A stretch of DNA of 15,442 nucleotides, from positions 1-15,442 of the forward strand of contig JBAUHQ010000091.1 of NCBI GenBank assembly GCA_049680365.1, read 5' to 3'. The DNA is from K23-9 sp049680365. Lineage in GTDB: Bacteria > Planctomycetota > Planctomycetia > Pirellulales > Pirellulaceae. The position numbers were made by a program, and so were the translations under genes. Shown here piece after piece: positions 1-6,488 of this stretch; within the stretch, counting starts at the first letter, position 1, and each line of letters starts with the position of its first letter. The notes under the pieces were generated by a model, which was not told the DNA's origin, did not search any database, and saw only the letters and a list, made by a program, of their open reading frames with translations.

Positions 1-285
1 GGTTGGACCGACACAAACGGGCAACGGTAGGTCGTGGACAATTAGCCGCCCAGAAAATGACCACCCCCGGCCGTGCGTACGCTACGAAGTCGTATGCACC
101 GATTGTTCCCTTTGCCGTGGCCCACAATCGCACGGAAAGTAGTACCTACGGCACACCGCCCCCAGCCCCCAAGGCTACACGAAACGCCGGAATGTGTCTG
201 TCAGCCGTTGGGCGGCTTAGAACCGCAACGGGTGGCCGCCCATGCAATGGGACCCAAACACGGGCAGGGGTCCCAAGCGGACGTT
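1..285. other. Hairpin-rich segment without a convincing gene; candidate structured RNA or interspersed repeat
   Basis: No frame here reads like a protein: the forward frames are open but their translations are Pro/Arg/Thr-rich and match nothing I know. Several inverted repeats are visible. Positions 73-81 pair with 91-99 (9 pairs, one G-T, 9-nt loop). Positions 110-119 pair with 131-139 with one bulge. Positions 210-216 pair perfectly with 235-241, and 249-255 pair perfectly with 268-274. This density is higher than in the other intergenic stretches of the window. I looked for signatures of RNase P RNA, tmRNA, SRP RNA and the cobalamin riboswitch and found none. A dispersed planctomycete intergenic repeat is the other possibility. 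The hairpins are seen directly; any function is inference. Confidence 0.4.
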
Positions 286-453
286 CTACGCCCCTTCATC
301 GGCCAACAACTTGGCCGCCAGTTCGGCCGAAATGGGGCGAAGTGGAACCACAGCTGGAACCACTGGACGGCCCGCTTTGTCTTTGACCACGGAAAACGCG
401 GGGTTTTCGTTCAAAGATTCAAGTCCTGCCAGCCCTACTTTTTTTCTCTTCAC
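286..453 (-). CDS. Possible small hypothetical protein (55 aa, GTG start)
   Basis: Reading the minus strand from a GTG at 453 gives a 55-residue protein that starts MKRKKVGLAGLESLNENPAF and ends in LAAKLLADEGA before a TAG at 286-288. Codon use resembles real genes nearby (GCG/GCC alanines, balanced D/E/K, no runs of Pro or Arg), and the forward-strand alternatives look worse. The coding-like character continues upstream of the GTG for about 28 codons, to an in-frame TAA. Before that TAA the same frame holds an ATG at 573 that would encode only nine residues. The gene may therefore start at an unusual codon or be a decayed longer gene. There is no Shine-Dalgarno sequence and I recognise no family. 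It would be transcribed divergently from the HDOD gene. Confidence 0.4.
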   Translation of the reverse strand: MKRKKVGLAGLESLNENPAFSVVKDKAGRPVVPAVVPLRPISAELAAKLLADEGA

Positions 454-652
454 CGACTTGTTATTCGGTTCTGCGAAGACTGGTCGTTCTGTTTCGGCTT
501 TGTCGGCGTTGGTTTTTGCGAAGCTGGGCTTCTTTGGGCAAATTTATTTGTCTTGGTGCGATTCACAGTCCATGTTTCTTGTGGGGACTTTGTTCGCTGG
601 GCTGTCTGTTGGGCTTGGCGTCTGATTTTGGATTATTGGGGTTACGCCGATC

Positions 653-1519
653 ATGCTGCATCGCGTGGAAGACAAACGACGGTTGGAAAAGCTGATTCAG
701 GATCACTTGAAAAAGTCTCCGGAACTGCGGCCATTTCCAGAAGCTGTCACGCGACTGGTTTCGGCGTGTCGCAAAGAAGAGACAACCAGCAAAGACATCG
801 AATCCATCATCGCTTGCGATCCGTCGCTGTCGGTGAAAATTCTGCGGTTGGCCAATAGTCCGCTGTTTTGTCCTTCTCGCGATGTCAACAACATTGTGCA
901 CGCGGTCGCATTGCTGGGCCGGCGAAAAGTAAAATCGATTGCAATGTCTGCGGCGGCGGCAGACATCATCTCGTCTGGACAAGGAGCTGCCCTCCAACGT
1001 CAAGAACTATGGACTCACTCGGTTGGCTGCGCTGCAGTTGCAAGCTCCTTGGCAGGGCGCACTAACCGAATCGACCAAGACGACGCGTTCTTGGCAGGGA
1101 TTTTTCATGACGTCGGCAAGCTACTGTTTTTGGATACCATCGCCGACGAGTATGACGAGTTGACGTCGTCGTATCTGGGGGCTTCTTTGGTTGACGAAGA
1201 ATCATTCTTGTTTGGCACGACTCACGAAGACATTGGTGTGACCGCTGCGAACCTATGGGGATTGCCGGACGAACTGTTGTGTGCGATCGGTTGGCATCAT
1301 CGTCCGGATCAGAATCCGTTTGGCCATCCGCAAGCAAAACTGATTTCGCTTGCAAACGATCTTGCCCGAGGTTGGGGCATCGGATCACGTGCGGTTCCCG
1401 ACAATGCGATTGATGCAACGTTGCTTGACCAACTTGGGATCGCGGTGGAGGATCTGGCCGAAATCCAAGACGACGCGTTGGCGACTTACGAACAGTCGTG
1501 CGATCTTTCGCCGGTTTAG
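653..1519 (+). CDS. HDOD domain-containing protein
   Basis: A 288-residue cytoplasmic protein that is essentially one HDOD domain (PF08668). HDOD proteins are HD-superfamily relatives, usually regarded as signalling or scaffold proteins in chemotaxis, stress and nucleotide signalling. The N-terminal half holds the typical pattern of a Pro near residue 29, DPSLSVKILRLANSP at 56-70, and a conserved LLGRRKVKSIA segment at 88-97. The C-terminal half keeps many HD-type metal ligands: His122, His152-Asp153 in GIFHDVGKL, His191, His215-His216 and Asp236. Many HDOD proteins have lost these residues, so residual hydrolase activity is possible. No receiver, GGDEF or other partner domain is attached. 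The start is the ATG at 653, with a weak GGGG about 11 nt upstream. It stands alone, convergent with the transporter operon. The family call is firm; the role is unknown. Confidence 0.88.
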   Translation: MLHRVEDKRRLEKLIQDHLKKSPELRPFPEAVTRLVSACRKEETTSKDIESIIACDPSLSVKILRLANSPLFCPSRDVNNIVHAVALLGRRKVKSIAMSAAAADIISSGQGAALQRQELWTHSVGCAAVASSLAGRTNRIDQDDAFLAGIFHDVGKLLFLDTIADEYDELTSSYLGASLVDEESFLFGTTHEDIGVTAANLWGLPDELLCAIGWHHRPDQNPFGHPQAKLISLANDLARGWGIGSRAVPDNAIDATLLDQLGIAVEDLAEIQDDALATYEQSCDLSPV

Positions 1520-1616
1520 CGATCGCGTGCCTAATGCTTCGCCTTGTGGTTCTGCGACACCGTTGTTTGGTCCGGGGACATGGGTAACTGATGGTCGTCT
1601 TCGGCGTTTCTGCATC

Positions 1617-1634
1617 GTGGCTGACGCCACTTTT
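1617..1634 (+). terminator. Possible intrinsic terminator after the HDOD gene
   Basis: GTGGC (1617-1621) and GCCAC (1626-1630) form a perfect five-pair stem with a TGAC loop, followed at once by TTTT (1631-1634). An overlapping alternative pairs 1616-1621 with 1635-1640. It lies in the 144-nt gap between the convergent HDOD and TctC-TctB genes, 97 nt after the HDOD stop. The stem and T-run are both short, so this is a weak candidate. Confidence 0.35.
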
Positions 1635-1663
1635 GCCACGCGAACCAAACCCGCGAGACTACT

Positions 1664-3046
1664 TTAAGGCAACACGGTCGCAAAAACTTGCGTGAACACA
1701 AACTGAATGCCAAGCCCGGTCAGTAGGGCAACTTGCACTAGGGTGACAACGTTCTCTAGGCGCTGGCGGGTGATCAAAAAACCGACGATGAACACCATCA
1801 CCGCGGTGGTGAGCGCAAACGGTAGCCAACCTTGCCCCAAGACAACGACATAGATCATCAAGATCGCTAGTGCCGTCAACGCAGTTCCAGGCCGCTTGGT
1901 GAATCGCTCCGTTTCTACAAATAGCGTTGATCGATCTTCTTCGACTGGAGTTTTCGATTGCACCATTACCCAGACAAAGAGTCCTGCGACGATGGCGAGC
2001 ACGTAGTGGGTGAACTTTGGCACAACCGACGCTTTCACTTCCGCATTCGCCTCGAACCGCGTGATCGTCTCGGCCAATTGCTCAGCCAGTGGTTCGCCCT
2101 GCATGAAATTCGCATCGACGCGTAGACGTGCGAGTTCGGACCGTACGGTTTCATTCTGCATTGCCTTTTGCAACACGTCGGCCAATTTGTCCAGCACTTC
2201 CGAGGGCGTTCCCTTGGGTGCCCACCAGTAGTGGGCGTTGCTTAGCAGCACCGGCACGTTTTGTTCAGTCGCGGTGGCCACGTCTGGAATCGAAGGATGA
2301 CGCTGTGGGCCCATGATGGAGATAGCGCGGATGTTCTGATCCGCAGGCGTGCCGGCGGGCGATCGAAAATCGAGGTATTCCGAGAGCGAAAAAATTCCTG
2401 CATCCAAATGCCCTCCAATGATCTTGGAGTATCGGTCAGCGCCTCCGTCGGCCGACACGATGCTGAATTGGGCGCCCGGCCAAGCGTCCTCCATTTGCAG
2501 TGTCGTGAAGTAAGCCGGCGCGCCGCGATTGGCTCCGAAGCGAACTTGTTTGGGATATTGCTTGGCCGCATCAAGCAGCGCTGGCAAATCCTGATACGGC
2601 GCGTCTTCGCGGACGATGATTACCAACGATAACTCGCCGGTCATCGCAATCGGTTCAAACGCTTCGGCACCGTAGTCGACAGTGCCAGCAAGTTTGGCAG
2701 TGATGATGGCGTTGTGCTGACAAAGAATTTTGTAGCCGTCGGGCCGCGCGTCTTTCACGCTACGCGATCCAATCGTGCCACTGCCGCCAGGTTTGTTGAC
2801 AATGACAAGCGGCTGATCAAGCAATTGGTCTTCGATGACTCCTTGTTGCAGCGTGCGAACAAAAGTGTCCGATCCACCGCCCGCTCCATAGGGAACGACG
2901 ATCTGAATGGGCTGGTTCGGGTAGTGGCCTGTCAGATCTCCGGAAAACGCCGCCATGATCCACCAAAACGCCAGAGCGACGATCAAGAGAGTGGAAACAA
3001 AATTCCAGAATTTTCGCACAATCGATAATGGCTTCGAAGTGCTCAT
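1664..3046 (-). CDS. Fused TctC receptor / TctB small membrane subunit of a tripartite tricarboxylate transporter
   Basis: A 460-residue protein joining two normally separate subunits. Residues about 14-34 are a membrane segment after a basic N-terminus. Residues 40-345 are a TctC/Bug-type solute receptor (PF03401), starting YPNQPIQIVVPYGAGGGSD and containing NKPGGSGTIG and ARPDGYKIL. Residues 346-460 hold four hydrophobic segments (about 346-362, 388-404, 407-425, 433-453) matching TctB (PF07331), down to a typical VLP end. TTT systems import carboxylates such as citrate or tricarballylate, driven by an ion gradient. Here the receptor would be tethered in the periplasm on both sides. The basic loops at 363-387 and 426-432 fit a cytoplasmic side for those turns. 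The ATG overlaps the TctA stop by four bases, so translation is probably coupled. The substrate cannot be read from the sequence. Confidence 0.88.
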   Translation of the reverse strand: MSTSKPLSIVRKFWNFVSTLLIVALAFWWIMAAFSGDLTGHYPNQPIQIVVPYGAGGGSDTFVRTLQQGVIEDQLLDQPLVIVNKPGGSGTIGSRSVKDARPDGYKILCQHNAIITAKLAGTVDYGAEAFEPIAMTGELSLVIIVREDAPYQDLPALLDAAKQYPKQVRFGANRGAPAYFTTLQMEDAWPGAQFSIVSADGGADRYSKIIGGHLDAGIFSLSEYLDFRSPAGTPADQNIRAISIMGPQRHPSIPDVATATEQNVPVLLSNAHYWWAPKGTPSEVLDKLADVLQKAMQNETVRSELARLRVDANFMQGEPLAEQLAETITRFEANAEVKASVVPKFTHYVLAIVAGLFVWVMVQSKTPVEEDRSTLFVETERFTKRPGTALTALAILMIYVVVLGQGWLPFALTTAVMVFIVGFLITRQRLENVVTLVQVALLTGLGIQFVFTQVFATVLP

Positions 3047-4521
3047 GGCTTGCTCCGAAGATTGACAAGTGCTTGTTTAAACTGTGGTAAAAACAACATC
3101 ACGCAAGCGACAACCAAGAACAATAGCGACATCGGCCGCGTGATCAGTGGCAAGTAGCTTCCGTTGGATGCCTGCAATCCCAAGCTAAGATTCTTTTCAG
3201 CGATAGGGCCAAGTACAAAACCAATGATGAATGGAGCGAGCGGAATTTTGAATCGTTCCAGAGCGTATCCCAGCACTCCGAATCCGATCATTACCCATAC
3301 ATCGAACAGTCGGTTGGAAAGAGCGTAGGATCCGACCACACAAAAACACAGAATCACCGGCAGCAAGTAGGCCCTGGGTACTCGCGTGACTTTCGCGAGG
3401 TGCCGCATCGAGAAAAGCATCACGACGACCATCACAAGATTGGCGATAAACATCGCGCCCATAATCGTGTAGACCATTTGCGGGCTTTCGTCGAACAGAC
3501 GCGGACCGGGTTGCAATCCGTGGATCACCAATGCGCCCAATAAGACGGCTTCGGCAACACTGCCGGGCAGCCCCATTGCGATCAATGGAATCAACGCACC
3601 GCCGATGGTCGCGTTGTTGGCTGACTCAGCAGCGACAATGCCTTCTTCGCATCCGGTACCGAATTGATCGGGCTGCTTGGACAGACTTTTGGCTGCCGCG
3701 TAGGCGCTGACGCTGCCGATATTGGCACCGATTCCGGGCAAAATTCCGATCCAAGTTCCAATGATTGAGGAACGGACCAGATTGACGCCGTGTTTCAGTA
3801 AGTCGCCGAATCGAACCGCGACACCAGGTTGATCCAATTCGATTGGCTTGCCTTGGCGATCGATGTCGCGGATGTCTTGCAAGATTTGATTGACCGCGAA
3901 CAAACCGATCAGGACGGGCAGCAGTTTGAATCCATCATTCAGATCGGTGAATCCGAACGTCAAGCGGGCTTCGCCAGTTGCAGCGTTGATGCCGGGCATG
4001 GCCAGCAAGATGCCCAGGAAACCAGAGAACAAACTGCGAGAAAGTGCTTTGCCACCCAACGTTGCGATCAGGACCAACGCCATCATGACCAGCGAAAAAT
4101 ACTCGAAGTAAGCGAATTTGGATGACAGTACGGCGATCGGGCGAGTCAGTGCGACCAAAAATCCCCACGAGATCAATCCGCCTACGAAGGAGGACATGAC
4201 GCCCAGGCCGAGCGCGCGCGCGGGCTGGCCTTGTTGTGCCATCGGATAGCCGTCCAACGTCGTAATGATCGACGCTGGCGTGCCGGGCATTCGCAACAAT
4301 GTGGCCGTGATTAACCCGCCACTGACGGCACCAACATAAATGCTGATTAGGAACGCCATCGATAGCAGCGGATCGCAACCATAGGTCAGCGGCAACACCA
4401 GCGCGATTGTCATCGTACCCGTCAGTCCTGGAATCGCACCCACGAAGATGCCCAGCATCGTTCCTGAAATAATCAGAAACAATCCGGTCAAGCTAATCAG
4501 TTGCGAAAAGGCTTCGTCCAT
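3043..4521 (-). CDS. tctA: TctA-family large membrane subunit of a tripartite tricarboxylate transporter
   Basis: A 492-residue inner-membrane permease (PF01970) with many hydrophobic segments. This is the translocating subunit of TTT importers, usually about 500 residues. The N-terminal half has GAIPGLTGTMTIALVLPLTY at residues 29-48 and LLRMPGTPASIITTLDGYPM soon after. The second half repeats the theme with GILPGIGANIGS, then IPLIAMGLPGSVAEAVLLGA and the signature HGLQPGPRLF. I chose the ATG at 4521: the frame is open upstream to 4716, but that stretch is Arg-rich, lies inside the HAD gene and is not family-like. The HAD stop ends five bases before this start, and the stop of this gene overlaps the next start in an ATGA. 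The operon therefore reads HAD, TctA, TctC-TctB, with TctA before the receptor rather than after it. Confidence 0.93.
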   Translation of the reverse strand: MDEAFSQLISLTGLFLIISGTMLGIFVGAIPGLTGTMTIALVLPLTYGCDPLLSMAFLISIYVGAVSGGLITATLLRMPGTPASIITTLDGYPMAQQGQPARALGLGVMSSFVGGLISWGFLVALTRPIAVLSSKFAYFEYFSLVMMALVLIATLGGKALSRSLFSGFLGILLAMPGINAATGEARLTFGFTDLNDGFKLLPVLIGLFAVNQILQDIRDIDRQGKPIELDQPGVAVRFGDLLKHGVNLVRSSIIGTWIGILPGIGANIGSVSAYAAAKSLSKQPDQFGTGCEEGIVAAESANNATIGGALIPLIAMGLPGSVAEAVLLGALVIHGLQPGPRLFDESPQMVYTIMGAMFIANLVMVVVMLFSMRHLAKVTRVPRAYLLPVILCFCVVGSYALSNRLFDVWVMIGFGVLGYALERFKIPLAPFIIGFVLGPIAEKNLSLGLQASNGSYLPLITRPMSLLFLVVACVMLFLPQFKQALVNLRSKP

Positions 4522-4526
4522 GGTGA

Positions 4527-5087
4527 TTACAGCAACGCTCGTATATCGATACAAGGCATGCCAGCGCGACGGGCAGCTTCGATCCCGGGTTCGCCGTCTT
4601 CGTAGACTTGGCAAGCCGCCGGATCGACATTCAACCGTCTGGCGGCTTCCAAGAAAATATCGGGGTCTGGCTTGCCTTTTTCGGTGTCTTCGCTGGTTAC
4701 GATGCAATCGAACCAATCAATGATCTTGATCTGCTGTAGTTGCAATTCGACCAACCGACGCGTGCCGCCACTGGCAACCGCCATGGGAAGACGGCCGCGA
4801 TTGTCACGAGCGATTTTGACAATCGGCTCAATCGCTTGCAATTGGCTGATCGTCTGCAGAAAGTAGGTTTCTTTGGCATCGAGTGCGCGAAGATAATCAA
4901 CTTCCACGCCAACTTCCGCAGCCAGTCGCGGGATTAAGATTCGTGACGGCGTGCCACAGTGCGCGAAGAACGTTTCTTGTGTCAGTGCCATGCCTTGCTC
5001 AGCCAAAGCATCGCGCCAACCCGCGTAGTGGCCGGGCATCGAATCGGTCAGCGTTCCGTCGCAGTCAAAAATAATCGCTTGGATCAA
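4527..5087 (-). CDS. HAD superfamily phosphatase / phosphoglucomutase-like (subfamily IA)
   Basis: A 186-residue cytoplasmic HAD hydrolase. Motif I is FDCDGTLTDS, with nucleophile Asp8 and acid/base Asp10. Motif II is VASGGTRR (Ser106). Motif III lies in EKGKPDPDIF (Lys137/Lys139). Motif IV is VYEDGEPGIEAARRAGM (Glu163, Asp164). A helical cap sits between motifs I and II, as in beta-phosphoglucomutase-like and phosphatase members. It is somewhat short for the family (usually 210-230) at the C-terminal end but has all catalytic motifs. The start must be the TTG at 5087, because an in-frame TGA lies three codons upstream and no ATG precedes motif I. It is the first gene of the transporter operon, so it may dephosphorylate something linked to the imported substrate; that is inference. 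The specific substrate is unknown. Confidence 0.88.
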   Translation of the reverse strand: MIQAIIFDCDGTLTDSMPGHYAGWRDALAEQGMALTQETFFAHCGTPSRILIPRLAAEVGVEVDYLRALDAKETYFLQTISQLQAIEPIVKIARDNRGRLPMAVASGGTRRLVELQLQQIKIIDWFDCIVTSEDTEKGKPDPDIFLEAARRLNVDPAACQVYEDGEPGIEAARRAGMPCIDIRALL

Positions 5088-5161
5088 GGTGTTGGCTCAA
5101 GTGTCTTGGATACGGACTAGGTGCCATTGGCATTGACGATGGTAACCGATTGAAGTCCGTT

Positions 5162-6199
5162 CTACGGTTGGGCGGGTGTTAGCATACCGATTCGCCATTG
5201 AAACGCACCGTAGCCTTTTCTGTTTTTGTCGCTCTCCAGCATGCCTTGAAAAATAAAACGCCAGTCGCTGGGGTCGACGGTGAGCGTTTCGTCGTGGCCA
5301 TCGCGAAGCAACTCGCCGTGACTAATGTTGTCAGTCCAAGGATCGATGCCGGCTCCGGGGTGAACATTCTTCATTCCTGCAAACGGATTGTCTTCGGTGT
5401 CGGCCAATGGTTGCCAAGGCCCATTGAGTGAATCAGCGATGTAGGACTTGAAATAGCGACGACCTTTTTGTTCGATCAACGTGATGTATTTGCCGGTGCC
5501 TTTGACGCGGTAGGTATGACTGGCTTCGAAGACTTCTGCCTCCAACGCGATTTCGCAGTGATCAAAGCCGTTGGGGAATTGATTCTTTTCGGTCCACATG
5601 TGCCACATTTTGCCATTTAGGCTTGTGAAAAAGAGATGGGCTTTCGCGTCGTCGCAGATGATCCAGTAGTCCAGGCCGCCGATCGTGCGAGGATCATCGA
5701 GGCCGCCATCGAGCATGGGCTTGGCACGCGTCCAGGAAGCAGGGTCATTGATATCGGTGGTCGTGGAATACGCGACCCACATTTTCTTGGCGCCGGGCAT
5801 GCCAGCTTGATAGACGAGATACCATTTCTTGTGTGGCGTGAAGTAGAACACTTGCGGTGCACAGAAGTAGTCACTGTCGCTGATGTCCAGCAGCGTTCGC
5901 TTGGCAGCGTTTGCGTCCTTCCAATCCGTAAACGAACAATGCTCGATCGCCGATCGGTCCGGTAACTTCACTGTCATGAAAACGTGCCAGCGACCGTCGT
6001 GGAACACCACCGTGGGATCTTTCTGCGCGTGACTCGGCTCGACTTCACGAACTTCCGTCGCGATCAGCGGCGCGGAGTATTGCCACTGACTTGGTGGTGC
6101 GATTGTTTGGGACGGTTCTTCGGCTAGGCCTTCGCTGCGGACCGAAACTCCACTGGCGATCACCAGCATTGACACGAAACGAATGGCTGTGGTTTGCAC
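5162..6199 (-). CDS. Secreted glycoside hydrolase family 62 (alpha-L-arabinofuranosidase-like)
   Basis: A 345-residue exported enzyme. GH62 enzymes release arabinose side chains from arabinoxylan and related polysaccharides. Family-typical motifs appear in order: KDPTVVFHDGRWHVF (Asp61 as likely base), YFCAPQVFYFTPHKKWYLVYQ-like core at 111-131, DDPRTIGG, WIICDD (Asp183/184) and EVFEASHTY (Glu225 as likely general acid), then HPGAGIDPW. The single five-bladed propeller fills the protein; there is no binding module. I chose the GTG at 6199: AGGTG lies six bases upstream, and the product begins with a plausible Sec signal (Arg7, then FVSMLVIASGVSV). The frame stays open to an ATG at 6301 and another at 6265; these would bury the signal. 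A possible -10 (TAGTAT on the minus strand) at 6241-6246 also favours the shorter form. Activity on arabinoxylan is family inference. Confidence 0.85.
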   Translation of the reverse strand: MQTTAIRFVSMLVIASGVSVRSEGLAEEPSQTIAPPSQWQYSAPLIATEVREVEPSHAQKDPTVVFHDGRWHVFMTVKLPDRSAIEHCSFTDWKDANAAKRTLLDISDSDYFCAPQVFYFTPHKKWYLVYQAGMPGAKKMWVAYSTTTDINDPASWTRAKPMLDGGLDDPRTIGGLDYWIICDDAKAHLFFTSLNGKMWHMWTEKNQFPNGFDHCEIALEAEVFEASHTYRVKGTGKYITLIEQKGRRYFKSYIADSLNGPWQPLADTEDNPFAGMKNVHPGAGIDPWTDNISHGELLRDGHDETLTVDPSDWRFIFQGMLESDKNRKGYGAFQWRIGMLTPAQP

Positions 6200-6488
6200 G
6201 GCGCACCTACGAGCAATAAGGAACAACGTTCGGGATTGAGATACTAACACAGTCAATTCAGTCATAGATGTTGTGAAAGCGACTGCGCCTCGAAAAAACA
6301 CACTCGCTCGTTGATTAGGGCGATGCCGATTGGTTTTCGTTGACGATTTTGACTCATCGCACTACCATAACAGTAGCTGCCAGCAAGGACGTTGGCCTCG
6401 CCTCACCGTCCATGCTGGACCATTGCTGCCTGTTCGTCTCGGCTGCAATTAGCGACTCCCCATCGCGTATTCCCCCGTTTGGTCATTC

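Noticed and set aside
1..420. RNase P RNA, tmRNA, SRP RNA or cobalamin riboswitch
   Set aside because: I checked both strands for the conserved cores (such as the GAGGAAAGTCC segment and the tRNA-like end) and found none.
73..858. Long forward open frame (261 aa) overlapping the HDOD gene
   Set aside because: Its composition is unlike a folded protein, it runs through the hairpin segment and into HDOD in another frame, and the HDOD frame is clearly the real one.
4522..4716. N-terminal extension of TctA
   Set aside because: The 65 extra residues are Arg-rich, lie inside the HAD gene and precede the normal TctA start; the ATG at 4521 is right for the family.
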